64,000 nt of DNA from Rhizobium sp. AC27/96 (GTDB taxonomy: Bacteria > Pseudomonadota > Alphaproteobacteria > Rhizobiales > Rhizobiaceae), in NCBI RefSeq assembly GCF_001692325.1, contig NZ_LXKN01000001.1, forward strand, positions 248,001-312,000. The letters are read 5' to 3'. Made by a program: the position numbers and the translations under genes. The stretch's first letter is position 1. Each line of letters starts with the position of its first letter. The notes under the pieces were generated by a model that was not told where the DNA came from, searched no databases, and worked only from the letters and a program-made list of their open reading frames with translations. Below, one piece after another: positions 24,806-33,888 of this stretch.

Positions 24806-26899
24806 CTACATCTTATTCGCGACCTTGATGGCGAAGGAATATTCGAACGCCACTTCCTCCAGGCGCTGGAAACGACCTGACGCACCGCCATGACCGGCAT
24901 CCATGTTGGTCTTCAACAGGATCGGCGCATCGCCCGTCGTCTTGTCGCGCAGCTTGGCAACCCATTTCGCCGGTTCCCAATAGGTAACGCGAGGATCGGT
25001 GAGACCGCCGAGTGCGAGGATGGGTGGGTAGGCCTTTTCGCCGACATTGTCATAGGGGCTGTAGGCGGCGATCTGCTCGTATTCTTCCTTGCTGTCGATC
25101 GGGTTGCCCCATTCGGGCCATTCCGGCGGGGTCAGCGGCAGGGTGTCGTCAAGCATGGTGTTAAGCACGTCGACGAAGGGGACGGCGGCGATGATGCCGG
25201 CGAATTTTTCCGGCGCCATATTGGCAACCGCGCCCATCAGCATGCCGCCGGCCGAACCACCCTCGGCGATGATCTTCGCGTAAGAGGTGAACTTCTGCTC
25301 ATTCAGATAGTCGGCAGCGGCGATGAAGTCCCTGAACGTATTGGTCTTCTTCTCCATCTTGCCGTCTTCGTACCACGAAAAGCCCTTGTCCTTGCCACCG
25401 CGGATATGGGCGATGGCATAGACGAAGCCGCGGTCGGCAAGCGACAGGCAATTGGTGTTGAAGCCGGACGGAATGGCGATGCCATAGGCGCCATAGCCAT
25501 AGAGCAGGCAGGGAGCCGAGCCGTCGAGCGGCGTGTCCTTGCGATAAAGCAGGGTCACCGGCACCTGTTCTCCATCCCACGCAGGCGCGAAGACGCGGCG
25601 GGTGACGTAATCAGCCGGATTATGGCCTGAGGGCACTTCCTGGGTCTTCAACAGGGTACGCTCGCGCGTCACCATATTGTAGTCGTAGAGCTGGCTCGGC
25701 GTCGTCATCGACGAATAGGAGAAGCGGATGACATCCGTATCGTATTCCGCAGCCCCTTGCAGGCCGAGCGAATAGGCCTCCTCTTCGAAGGCGATGGAAT
25801 GTTCCTCGCCGCTGCGGCGGTCGCGGATGATGATGCGCGGCAGACCGTCCTTGCGCTCCAGCCAGATGAGGTGGCGGGCATAGGCCATGTGGCTGAGGAT
25901 CAGCGTGCCTGGCTTGTGAGCAACGACTTCGCGCCAGTTTTCCTTGCCCGGTCTGTCGGCCGGCGTCTCCATGATCTTGAAATCCTTGGCGTCGCCGTCA
26001 TTGGTAAGGACGTAGAAAACCTCTCCGCCCTCCGTGATCTCATATTCGATCCCCGTGTCGCGGGCGGCCACCAATTTGGGTTCGGCCGTCAGGTCCGAGG
26101 TCGGGATGATGCGGTATTCGCTGGTCTCATGGTCGTGGATATCGATGAAGATATAATCATCCAGTAAGGAACCGCCGACGCCCATGAAGAAGCCGGCGTC
26201 TTCCTCCTCATAGACCAGACGGTCGTCGGATTGCGGCGTGCCGATAATGTGATGGAAGATCTTCGACGGGCGATGGTTCTCGTCCTGCAGCGTATAGAAG
26301 AAGCTCTTGCCGTCGGGCGCCCAGACGCCGCCGCCGCCGGTATTGTCGAGTACGTCGGCAAGATCCTCGCCGGTCTCGAGGTTACGAACCTTCAGCGTGA
26401 AATATTCCGAGCCCTTGTCGTCATAGCCCCAGATGCCGTGGCTGTGGTCTGTGGAATGGTCGATGCCGGAGAGGCGGAAATAGGACTTCCCTTCATTCTC
26501 CTTGTCGCCGTTCAGCAGCAGCTTGCGGTCGCCGCCGTCGCGCGCCTCGCGGAAATAATGCGGCTGCTCGCCACCTGTGACGAAGAGCGTGCCGTAGGCG
26601 TAAGGGCCGTCCTTGACCGGCACTGAGCTGTCGTCTTCCTTGATGCGGCCCTTCATCTCGGTGAAGAGTGCCTTCTGCAGGTCCTTCGTGTCGGCCATCG
26701 CGGCGTTCATATAGACATTTTCAGCTTCCAGATGCCCGCGGATTTCCGGGGCCAGAATCGATGGGTCCTTGAACATCGCCTGCCAGTTGTCGGCGCGCAG
26801 CCAGGCGTAATCATCGCTGCGGCTGATGCCGTGGCGCGTATCCGTAACGGGCTTTTTCGGGGCAGCAGGCGGCGTCGGGAGGCTCTTGAAAACTGACAC
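24806..26899 (-). CDS. ptrB: Oligopeptidase B (prolyl oligopeptidase family, S9A)
   Basis: A 697-residue cytosolic serine peptidase cleaving short peptides after basic residues. The N-terminal half is the seven-bladed propeller gating access; the C-terminal third is the alpha/beta-hydrolase domain with the nucleophile in EGGSAGGMLMGA, the aspartate in LGGLTDPRVTYWEPAKW and the histidine in DAGHGGASGR. IRGGKDKGFSWYEDGK and the GYGAYGI loop are typical of oligopeptidase B. The start is taken as GTG 26899 (SVFKSLPTPP follows), giving family length; an open extension to 26992 lacks family residues. Confidence 0.93.
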   Translation of the reverse strand: MSVFKSLPTPPAAPKKPVTDTRHGISRSDDYAWLRADNWQAMFKDPSILAPEIRGHLEAENVYMNAAMADTKDLQKALFTEMKGRIKEDDSSVPVKDGPYAYGTLFVTGGEQPHYFREARDGGDRKLLLNGDKENEGKSYFRLSGIDHSTDHSHGIWGYDDKGSEYFTLKVRNLETGEDLADVLDNTGGGGVWAPDGKSFFYTLQDENHRPSKIFHHIIGTPQSDDRLVYEEEDAGFFMGVGGSLLDDYIFIDIHDHETSEYRIIPTSDLTAEPKLVAARDTGIEYEITEGGEVFYVLTNDGDAKDFKIMETPADRPGKENWREVVAHKPGTLILSHMAYARHLIWLERKDGLPRIIIRDRRSGEEHSIAFEEEAYSLGLQGAAEYDTDVIRFSYSSMTTPSQLYDYNMVTRERTLLKTQEVPSGHNPADYVTRRVFAPAWDGEQVPVTLLYRKDTPLDGSAPCLLYGYGAYGIAIPSGFNTNCLSLADRGFVYAIAHIRGGKDKGFSWYEDGKMEKKTNTFRDFIAAADYLNEQKFTSYAKIIAEGGSAGGMLMGAVANMAPEKFAGIIAAVPFVDVLNTMLDDTLPLTPPEWPEWGNPIDSKEEYEQIAAYSPYDNVGEKAYPPILALGGLTDPRVTYWEPAKWVAKLRDKTTGDAPILLKTNMDAGHGGASGRFQRLEEVAFEYSFAIKVANKM

Positions 26900-27186
26900 T
26901 GGAGCGCTTTCTCTGGTATGAAAGTCGGATGCGAGGAGAAGAGAGAAATAGAGGGCGGCCGCGCGAGGTTCAATAGGCAAGTATGCTCTCAAGCTTCATG
27001 CAAGTCGTGGTAATTAATCTCGGGTCAACAGGCGGCGTGCGGAAAATCCGAGGGGGTCGTTGCCTTGATGAGACCACATTCTTTACCGAAGTCGGCATAC
27101 ACTGCGTCGACATAAAGGCGGCTGAGCTGCCTTCCGTAATGGAATGGACGCGATCAAATCCAGAATAATGCAAGGGACCAGTCTTC

Positions 27187-27576
27187 ATGCTGAAACTCGT
27201 TGCCATCCTTATCCCCTTGGCTTCCATCGCAACCTCTGCCTTCGCCGTCGATCCGGCCATGAAGAAGCAATTGGAAAAGCTTGATCCCTCCGAACGCATG
27301 GAGCAGGCATGTGATGTAGAGGCCATGAAGCGGATCGGCACGGACAAGACGGGTTTCAAACCGGACAAGGTCATCGCTTATACGTTTGGCGACCCCGCGA
27401 TGAACACCGATTCCATGAATGCGCCCGGCGCTGTCTTCCGCAGCAAGGGCGACTGGTATCATCTCTCGTATAATTGCGTCACCGGCCCGCAGCATGTTCA
27501 TGTTCGGGAAATGAGCTACCAGATCGGCGACAAGGTGCCGCGCGACAGCTGGCAGAAGCACTATCTCTATAATTGA
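27187..27576 (+). CDS. DUF930 secreted protein
   Basis: A 129-residue protein with a clear signal peptide (LVAILIPLASIATSAFA, cleavage near residue 20). The mature part begins VDPAMKKQLEKLDPSERMEQ and has CDVEAM plus a second cysteine in YNCVTGPQ, the DUF930 pattern seen in rhizobia and their relatives. The two cysteines probably form a disulfide in the periplasm. Function is unknown. It is transcribed alone and converges on the cbpAM operon 24 bases beyond its stop. Confidence 0.87.
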   Translation: MLKLVAILIPLASIATSAFAVDPAMKKQLEKLDPSERMEQACDVEAMKRIGTDKTGFKPDKVIAYTFGDPAMNTDSMNAPGAVFRSKGDWYHLSYNCVTGPQHVHVREMSYQIGDKVPRDSWQKHYLYN

Positions 27577-27600
27577 GCGGCCGGTGGATTACGCCGGGGT

Positions 27601-27933
27601 CTAGCGTGGCTTCTGGCCTTCCACGCGTGCAAGTTCGGACAGGATGCGCTCCTGCACATCGGGCGGCTGGCGGCGGACGGCATCCGTCACGTCGCGCAGC
27701 GTTGCCCTGAGGCTGTGCAACTGGTCGACCAGATCCATGACAACATCGACACCCGGCTCGTTGAGGCCCATGGCGTTGCTGAGATCGAGAATGAGCTGGC
27801 CGCGCGCAATATCGGCCTCGCGGAAATTCCTGCCCCGGTCGGTGATTTCCGGAACCAGCCAGCCTTGCGAGATCCAGACTTCCAGCACTGTCGTCTCGAT
27901 TTCGAGGTGCAGTCGAAACTCTTTCTCTTCCAT
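27601..27933 (-). CDS. cbpM: Chaperone modulator CbpM
   Basis: A 110-residue partner that binds the J-domain of CbpA and restrains its co-chaperone and DNA-binding activity. The MerR-like HTH-type N-terminal half (TTVLEVWISQGWLVPE) and the conserved helix DIARGQLILDLSNAMGLNE are recognisable. ATG 27933 follows GGGAGAATAG; a GTG one codon upstream is also in frame. Its start abuts the cbpA stop codon, so the two are translated from one mRNA. Confidence 0.9.
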   Translation of the reverse strand: MEEKEFRLHLEIETTVLEVWISQGWLVPEITDRGRNFREADIARGQLILDLSNAMGLNEPGVDVVMDLVDQLHSLRATLRDVTDAVRRQPPDVQERILSELARVEGQKPR

Positions 27934-27936
27934 CAC

Positions 27937-28848
27937 CTATTCTCCCATGGTCTTTCTGGGATCTTGCGTCTTGCCTGCCTCCCACTCGGAGACGAAACGC
28001 GTGAGCTCGGGGTCGGCCGCATCGGGAAGGACTACCTTCAAAGTGACGTAGGCGTCGCCGTTGTCCTTGCCGCGCACCGGCACGCCCTTGCCCTTCAGCC
28101 GCAGCACCTTGCCGGAATTGGAATTCGGCTGCAGCGTCACGGTGACGGCGCCGGATGGGGTGGGCACGCGGACCTTTCCGCCCAGCACCGCCTCCGTCAG
28201 TGAGATCGGCAGTTCCAGCCGGATATCGTCGCCATCGCGCGTGTAGAACCGGTGCGGAGGCACATGCACCGCGATCAGCGCATCTCCGGGCTTGCCGCCG
28301 TTAAAGCCCGGATCGCCCTTGCCCTTCAGCCGCAGCGTCTGTCCGTCGCGCGTGCCCGGCGGTATCTGGACGTCAAGCTCCGGCCCGTCGGGCAGGCTGA
28401 TCTGCCTTTTCGCGCCGTTGATGGCGTCAAGAAAGTCGACTTCCATTGTATAGTGACGATCTTGACCCTGCATCTGGGATTGGCCTCGGCTGCGCCGCGA
28501 GAAGAAATTGGAAAACATGTCGTCGGCATCGCCGAAATCGGCAAACCCGCCGGCATTCTGATAGGGGCCGCGCTGGCCTTCATTGGCGGCGTAATCGCGG
28601 TAATAGCTGCGCGGCGGCTTCTCGGCGCCGCTGCTGTCGATCTCGCCACGGTCAAAACGCGCGCGTTTTTCCTCGTCGCCGACGATGCCGTAGGCCGCCG
28701 AGACTTCCTTGAATTTGTCCTCTGCCTGCTTGTCGCCGGGGTTGAGGTCGGGATGCAGCTTCTTGGCAAGCTTGCGATAGGCGCTTTGGACATCCTTTTG
28801 TGGGGCATCCCGTTTTACGCCCAGAATTTCATAGGGATCGCGGCTCAT
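27937..28848 (-). CDS. cbpA: DnaJ-like co-chaperone CbpA
   Basis: A 303-residue type II J-domain protein. The J-domain covers residues 1-70 with the HPD tripeptide in LAKKLHPDLNPG; a Gly/Phe-rich linker follows to about 110; the C-terminal substrate-binding domains span about 120-290 (LPDGPELDVQIPPGTRDGQ; GDALIAVHVPPHRFYTRDGD). There is no cysteine zinc finger, which distinguishes it from DnaJ. It stimulates DnaK. The adjacent cbpM confirms the assignment. ATG at 28848 gives the canonical SRDPYEILGV start. Confidence 0.94.
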   Translation of the reverse strand: MSRDPYEILGVKRDAPQKDVQSAYRKLAKKLHPDLNPGDKQAEDKFKEVSAAYGIVGDEEKRARFDRGEIDSSGAEKPPRSYYRDYAANEGQRGPYQNAGGFADFGDADDMFSNFFSRRSRGQSQMQGQDRHYTMEVDFLDAINGAKRQISLPDGPELDVQIPPGTRDGQTLRLKGKGDPGFNGGKPGDALIAVHVPPHRFYTRDGDDIRLELPISLTEAVLGGKVRVPTPSGAVTVTLQPNSNSGKVLRLKGKGVPVRGKDNGDAYVTLKVVLPDAADPELTRFVSEWEAGKTQDPRKTMGE

Positions 28849-29116
28849 GCATGTCTCTCTTTGGGAGCACCGAAAAATACGCAGATAGTGCTAGGGCGGT
28901 CTCATATCAATCGTAACATAGACGTGGTTTGGTTGAAGCCCGCAGCCTTGTGCTTTGTATGCTCAGTGCATTGTGATGGAAATGGCCACATTTGCCGCCG
29001 GTTTGCCATATTTCCGGCGTGTTGCCGGATGATGGCGAGCGTCGACGTGAAAAGCTGTGGCAATCACAGGCTTCTTCCGCCAGATCTTATTGCTCGATCC
29101 ACTCGGTGGCTGCCCG

Positions 29117-29911
29117 ATGAACCGTTTTTTGCTGACGTCCGCATTCCTTTTCGCCACCGCCTCGGTCGTCGTGGCTGCTCAGCCGACGCAACCGCCGGCC
29201 GGTTGGCCTGAGTTGCCGCCGAAGGCTCCGGCCTCGAACGTCAAGCTCGTCGAGCCGCATCTGCACGTCAATCGGGCCGGCAAGGGTGCGCCGCGCATTG
29301 CTCTGACGTTCGACGCCTGCATGGGCAAGACCGATCCGCGCATTCTGAGCACTCTGGTCGATCAGCGTATCCCGGCGACCATCTTCGTCACCGCGCGCTG
29401 GCTGCGCACCAATCCCGATTCTCTTGCTGTCTTCCTGGCCCATCCCGATCTCTTCGAGCTGGAAAATCACGGACAGAACCATATTCCCGCTGTCGATGTC
29501 CCCACAAAGGTCTATGGCATTCCCGCTGCCGGATCGCCGCAGGCGGTGGCCCAGGAGGTCAAGGGCGGGAGCGATGCGATGATCGCCGCCGGCATTCCGC
29601 AGCCGCGCTGGTTCCGTGGCGCGACCGCGAAATATACGCCGGCCGCCATCATGCAGATCCGCGGCATGGGCTATCGGATCGCCGGCTACTCGGTGAATGG
29701 CGACAGCGGCTCGCTGCTGCCGGCCAGGATGGTCGAGAAGCAATATGCCTCCGCCAAGGACGGCGATGTCATCATCTCCCATATCAATCAGCCTACGCAT
29801 GCAGCCGGCGAGGGCGTGGCGGCCAGCATTCTGGCGCTGAAAGCCAAGGGCGTGCAGTTCGTCCGCCTGCAGGATATCCCTGAAAAAGGCGACGACGGCA
29901 CCACGAACTGA
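29117..29911 (+). CDS. Secreted NodB-fold polysaccharide deacetylase-like protein
   Basis: A 264-residue protein with a signal peptide (residues 1-21, ending VVAAQ). The NodB homology blocks are recognisable: LTFDACMGKTD near 63-73, ELENHGQNHIP near 120-130, WFRGATAKYTP near 172-182 and DGDVIISHINQPTH near 217-230. The first block lacks the second aspartate of the usual TFDDG, a metal ligand, while the H-x3-H equivalent is retained as HGQNH. It may deacetylate a periplasmic or surface sugar polymer, or have lost activity. ATG 29117 is chosen because it directly precedes the signal peptide; its ribosome site is weak. Confidence 0.8.
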   Translation: MNRFLLTSAFLFATASVVVAAQPTQPPAGWPELPPKAPASNVKLVEPHLHVNRAGKGAPRIALTFDACMGKTDPRILSTLVDQRIPATIFVTARWLRTNPDSLAVFLAHPDLFELENHGQNHIPAVDVPTKVYGIPAAGSPQAVAQEVKGGSDAMIAAGIPQPRWFRGATAKYTPAAIMQIRGMGYRIAGYSVNGDSGSLLPARMVEKQYASAKDGDVIISHINQPTHAAGEGVAASILALKAKGVQFVRLQDIPEKGDDGTTN

Positions 29912-29933
29912 TGGCGTAAAGCGCGGTTCCGCC

Positions 29934-31103
29934 TCAGCCGGGCAATTGCGGCTGGACCTTTTCCTCGATGAAAAGCTCGTTGATGACCGTCATGACGATC
30001 AGCGACAGCGGCAGCGCCAGCATGGCGCCGACGGCGCCCCACATCCATGTCCAGAAGATGATGGCGAAGAAGACGACGAAGGGATTGAGCTCCCATTGGC
30101 GGCCCATGATCGCGGGAAAGACCAGGTTTTCCACGGCCAGATGCACGGCAAAGAAGACAATGGCCGGGGCGAGCGCGATGACGATGTCCGAATGCGTGAT
30201 GATCCCGGCAATCGCCAGCGCGATCGTCATCGTCGTGACGCCGAGGAATGGGATGAAGCTGGCAACGAAGGCGAACACGCCCCAAAGCACCGGCACGCTC
30301 AAGCCGCCGACATAGGCGATGATGGTCATGGCGACGCCGATGCCGGCATAAATCAATGAGGCCGTGGCGAAATAGAAGCCGAGCACCTGCTCCACCGCAT
30401 TGATGATCCGGATCGTCGTCAGCCTCGCCGCCCGGTTGGAAAAGGCCATGATGATCGTCTTGCGCAGGGTGATGCGGCTGGCGAGAAACAACAGCAATGC
30501 CGCAAAGAAGATCAGGATCTGAACGATGGCCGGAGTGAGATTGCTGGAAACGACATGCAGAACATTGCCGCTGTTTTCCAGCAGGGTGCTGATCGACATG
30601 GGGCCGCTCTGGAAGGTTTCCGGCGAAATATGCAGCCATTTGAAACGATCGAGATAAGGCATCAGCCTATCGGAGGTTCGCTGGAAGAAGTCGGGAGCTT
30701 CCTGAGCCAGCTTTGCCAGCGGTCCCGCCAGCGCATTGATAATCAGGAAGATGGCCAGTGCCACGGCTGACGAGAGAAGCACGGCATTGAGGACGCGCGG
30801 TACGCCGAGCTTGCTCAGTTTCTCCGCCGCCAGGCCGAGGATCATGCCGACCACGACAGCCAGTGTCACCGGAATGAGGATGATTGACATCATGTAGACG
30901 CCGGCAAGCGCGAGAATGAGGAAGATGCCGATGGTCGCCCAGGCCGCGGCGACTTGAAGCTGGCCCCTTGGTGTATTATCCCCGAGCTCAGACGCAGTCA
31001 TGTCGTTACCGTAGGCCTGGGAGATGTTTCTCCCGGCACTGAAGTTGCCTTCGCCCGCCGCCGATCCGCGTGGCTGCTTGCCGGCGGCCTTATCAATCTC
31101 CAT
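29934..31103 (-). CDS. AI-2E family (PerM-like) membrane transporter
   Basis: A roughly 389-residue inner-membrane protein with about eight hydrophobic segments. The family pattern is visible in the C-terminal half (LGFYFATASLIYAGIGVAMT; VASFIPFLGVTTMTIALAIA; HLAVENLVFPAIMGRQWELN). Members export or import autoinducer-2 or act as ion antiporters, so the substrate is not certain. The start is uncertain: ATG 31103 is given, TTG 31112 and ATG 31001 are alternatives. The first 50 residues are polar and poorly conserved. Confidence 0.83.
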   Translation of the reverse strand: MEIDKAAGKQPRGSAAGEGNFSAGRNISQAYGNDMTASELGDNTPRGQLQVAAAWATIGIFLILALAGVYMMSIILIPVTLAVVVGMILGLAAEKLSKLGVPRVLNAVLLSSAVALAIFLIINALAGPLAKLAQEAPDFFQRTSDRLMPYLDRFKWLHISPETFQSGPMSISTLLENSGNVLHVVSSNLTPAIVQILIFFAALLLFLASRITLRKTIIMAFSNRAARLTTIRIINAVEQVLGFYFATASLIYAGIGVAMTIIAYVGGLSVPVLWGVFAFVASFIPFLGVTTMTIALAIAGIITHSDIVIALAPAIVFFAVHLAVENLVFPAIMGRQWELNPFVVFFAIIFWTWMWGAVGAMLALPLSLIVMTVINELFIEEKVQPQLPG

Positions 31104-31151
31104 GCCCGTCAAATCCCCGAAGGCACGATCGCCTTACCACCCAAACGCGAA

Positions 31152-31179
31152 AGACCCGTTCCGGTTCCGGAACGGGTCT
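31152..31179 (-). terminator. Terminator hairpin after the VOC dioxygenase gene
   Basis: AGACCCGTTCCGG and CCGGAACGGGTCT pair perfectly (the innermost pairs open to give a usable loop). On the minus strand the stem is followed by TTCG after its own terminal T pair. It lies 25 bases downstream of the VOC stop codon. Confidence 0.75.
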
Positions 31180-31203
31180 CGATACGTCTGGGTGTTGGGG
31201 GAA

Positions 31204-32070
31204 TCAGGCGATCAGGTTCAGACCGATGCCCCAGGGATCGCGCAACGAAACGCCGCCATCGCGCTTCTGCGTCTTGATCTCGTGCTGCTCCAGAGCGGCG
31301 ACAGCACTGTCGAGTGCGGCCTTGTCGTTGAAACGCAATGTATAGTCGGAGAGGCCGGTCATGTGCTCGGAGCGGACGCCAGCACCTCGGCTGTTCCATG
31401 TATTGGCGCCGAGATGGTGGTGATAGCCGCCGGTCGCCAGGAAAGTGGCACCGGGATAACGCGCAGCCATGACCTTCATGCCGAGAACATCGCGGTAGAA
31501 GGCATTGGCTTCGACAACATCGCCAACCTGCAGGTGAATGTGCCCAATGGCCGAACCATCGGCCATGCCGTCCCAGCGATCCTGCGGTGCGCTTTCGTAG
31601 AGCGCCTGCAGATCGAGCCGCAGCGTTGCCATCTCCACCGTGCCGTCGCCGTGGAATTTCCACTGGTCGTGCGGCCGGTCAGCATAGATCTCGATGCCGT
31701 TGCCCTCGGGGTCGGAAAGATAGATCGCCTCGCTGACGATATGATCCGATGCACCCTCGAGCACGACGTTATTCTGTGCGGCATGCCGCAGCCAGCGGGC
31801 AAGCTCCACACGGTTCGGCAAAAGGAAGGCGGTATGAAACAGGCCGGCGGCCGATTGTGGCGCGCGCACTGCAGCCCGATCCGTGGTCAAGGTCAACAGG
31901 GGCTGGCCGGCGACACCCAAGACTTCGCCGCTCGCCGTCTTCTCGATCACCTTCAGGCCAAGCATGTCCTGATAGAAGCGCGATACCAATGGCAGGTCGG
32001 TGACGACGAGATGCGATTGGCCGACATAGGCAGGGCGTGTCAGTGCGTAGGAGGGGACAATTTCGGTCAT
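31204..32070 (-). CDS. VOC-family ring-cleaving dioxygenase, catechol-2,3-dioxygenase-like
   Basis: A 288-residue protein made of two glyoxalase/extradiol-dioxygenase modules. Candidate metal ligands are H in QSHLVVTDLP (module 1), H in IGHIHLQVGDV (module 2) and E in GNGIEIYADRP; SLRDPWGIGLNLIA ends the second module. The closest familiar relative is Bacillus CatE, a catechol-2,3-dioxygenase, but no aromatic degradation genes are adjacent, so the substrate is inferred weakly. ATG 32070 is preferred to the upstream TTG at 32085. A terminator follows. Confidence 0.8.
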   Translation of the reverse strand: MTEIVPSYALTRPAYVGQSHLVVTDLPLVSRFYQDMLGLKVIEKTASGEVLGVAGQPLLTLTTDRAAVRAPQSAAGLFHTAFLLPNRVELARWLRHAAQNNVVLEGASDHIVSEAIYLSDPEGNGIEIYADRPHDQWKFHGDGTVEMATLRLDLQALYESAPQDRWDGMADGSAIGHIHLQVGDVVEANAFYRDVLGMKVMAARYPGATFLATGGYHHHLGANTWNSRGAGVRSEHMTGLSDYTLRFNDKAALDSAVAALEQHEIKTQKRDGGVSLRDPWGIGLNLIA

Positions 32071-32384
32071 GGGGGTCAGTTCCAACCTCGATACATGTGA
32101 AAAAAGGCAACCGGCGTCGGCGGCAAGTAGCCGTCAGTGGCGGGTCGGAGATTTCGCCGGTTGATATGCCTCTTTGATATTCTCGGCCCGCTGTACTTGA
32201 TGCTGTATATGGTGGAATTCGATTGTTCACAGAAGACCAGAAATTGCGGATTGAGCGTTCGCTTCCTGTTGACGAGATGCCTTAGCCGTTCACGAAGATT
32301 TATCGAAATGCCCGTTGCGTGCGGTTGCGTCCACCTTGGCGAGGTGCAAGGATCGGGCGGTTACGGAATTGGAACACGCATTAT

Positions 32385-33053
32385 ATGGCCGACTACAAGG
32401 GCATTCGCTGGGCTTATGACCGGTATGAAGTGATCGCCGACAGCATTGTCAACGGCGTCGGTGTCGTCTTTGCGCTCATCGGCGCGACGGTGCTGATCTT
32501 CTACGCGACCGTCTGGAGCTCCCATGGCGAAATCGCCGCCGCCTGGATCTACAGCATCGGCCTCGTGCTGACCCTGGGGATGTCCTTCACCTATAATCTG
32601 TGGCCCGTGTCGCGGACGAAGTGGTTTCTCCGGCGTTTCGACCACTCCTTTATCTACGTGCTGATTGCCGCCACCTATACGCCTTTTCTCGAGCGTGGCG
32701 CCGAGGATCCGCTGCTGTTTACGATGCTGATCGCGGTCTGGGTTTTCGCGGCCTTCGGCATCGTGCTGAAATGCCTGTTTCCGGGGCGCTACGATCGGCT
32801 GGCGATCCTGCTCTATCTCGCCATGGGCTGGAGCGGTGTCGTCGTGGCCAAGCCCGTTTCGATGTATATCCCCTTTGCCTCGATGCTGCTGATCGTCATC
32901 GGCGGGGTGATCTACTCGCTGGGTGTCATCTTTCACGTATGGGAAAAGCTGCGTTTCCAGAACGCTATCTGGCATGGCTTCGTGGTTGCGGCCGCAGCCG
33001 TGCACTATTCGGCGGTGCTGACATGCTTCAGCCTGTCACCGGAAGGCTTTTGA
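32385..33053 (+). CDS. Hemolysin III / TrhA family membrane protein
   Basis: A 222-residue protein with seven hydrophobic segments, belonging to the PAQR/HlyIII group. Conserved residues include FDHSFIYVLIAATYTPF near 83-99 and, near the C-terminus, the IWHGFVVAAAAVHY segment with the paired histidines thought to bind metal; the glutamate and serine-rich first block lies in RWAYDRYEVIADSIVNGVG. Members influence membrane fluidity; the hemolysin name is historical. ATG 32385 gives the family start. Its 3' end overlaps the next convergent gene by 26 bases. Confidence 0.9.
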   Translation: MADYKGIRWAYDRYEVIADSIVNGVGVVFALIGATVLIFYATVWSSHGEIAAAWIYSIGLVLTLGMSFTYNLWPVSRTKWFLRRFDHSFIYVLIAATYTPFLERGAEDPLLFTMLIAVWVFAAFGIVLKCLFPGRYDRLAILLYLAMGWSGVVVAKPVSMYIPFASMLLIVIGGVIYSLGVIFHVWEKLRFQNAIWHGFVVAAAAVHYSAVLTCFSLSPEGF

Positions 33054-33543
33054 CGACCTGCGCTGTCGGCGTACATTTCTTCGTGGACCGCAGGCTGCGC
33101 GCCAGACGCATGACGATGACGTCGTAGCGCTGCATGTCCGCCTTTGAATAATCCATCTGGAAGAACGCGGCTCCGCCGTTGCAAAGCGCCACGCCGCGAA
33201 CATAGACGATACGGCCCTGTTTCGTGCCCGAAAAGCTGATGCCGCGCGAAGTTGATTTGGAATAGGAGATCTTCCAGCCCTGATCCTTGGCCAACGCGAC
33301 ACGCACATTCGCTTCCGTCGTGAAGTCGCCATTGGCGACCGCCGTGCCGAAAACCTGCAGCATCGCGGACCGGTCCGCCGGTGACAGCGCAAGGCGGTTG
33401 AGGTCGTCGGATGGTGCCGAAAGATGGAAATCCGACGGCAGTTCGATCGCATAACCGAAGCCCGCATTATCATAGGACCACCAGTCGGCGGCAAGTGCCG
33501 AGGTGGGGCAAAGAAGCAGGAGAGCGATCAGACGCGCGAGCAT
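33028..33543 (-). CDS. Secreted protein of unknown function
   Basis: A 171-residue protein with a signal peptide (LIALLLLCPTSALA, cleavage near residue 19) followed by WWSYDNAGFGYAIELPSDFH. The AGFGYAIELPxxF pattern, the mid-protein strand RIVYVRGVALCNGGAAFFQM and the conserved basic C-terminal region recall small periplasmic proteins of rhizobia, but I attach no function. Two cysteines in the mature part could form a disulfide. It converges with and overlaps the HlyIII gene by 26 bases, and its start faces the antiporter operon across a 345-base region. Confidence 0.78.
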   Translation of the reverse strand: MLARLIALLLLCPTSALAADWWSYDNAGFGYAIELPSDFHLSAPSDDLNRLALSPADRSAMLQVFGTAVANGDFTTEANVRVALAKDQGWKISYSKSTSRGISFSGTKQGRIVYVRGVALCNGGAAFFQMDYSKADMQRYDVIVMRLARSLRSTKKCTPTAQVVKSLPVTG

Positions 33544-33888
33544 TGCGGTTTCCGGGAGGCGGGTTCTGCAAACCGATCAAGAATAGCCCTATTTTCCATA
33601 GGAATTCCATAGCGATTTAGGAAATGGGTGTAAATTAGCTCAAATTCGTTACAGCTTCATTGCGAGCCATGCAGAAATGACGGTTTAGCCGGCTGACGCC
33701 TGCAATTGTGATGTCGCGGCGGTGAAAAAGCTTGCTAACTTCGTCATAAGCCCCGCGAAAAGCCGATTTCAGTGGTTTACGTCCGGTTTTCCCTTGCCGG
33801 GACTTGAGAGGGGTTACCCTTTCGCCTATCCCTGCACCCTAGCTCCGGTTCTTCCGGATTCCGCATGATGATTCAGTAGGGGGAAGGC
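33544..33888. other. Divergent intergenic region before the antiporter operon
   Basis: This 345-base region is AT-richer than its flanks. Besides the promoter candidate listed separately, TTCCATAG occurs twice at 33594-33601 and 33605-33612, an 11-base period (one DNA turn), placed just upstream of the divergent secreted-protein gene. No additional gene is seen. Confidence 0.5.
33803..33831 (+). promoter_or_regulatory. Candidate rhizobial sigma-70 promoter for mnhA-G
   Basis: CTTGAG (33803-33808), exactly 17 bases, then CTATCC (33826-33831) closely fits the rhizobial housekeeping consensus CTTGAC-N17-CTATAT. It lies 57 bases before the mnhA start codon. Confidence 0.55.
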
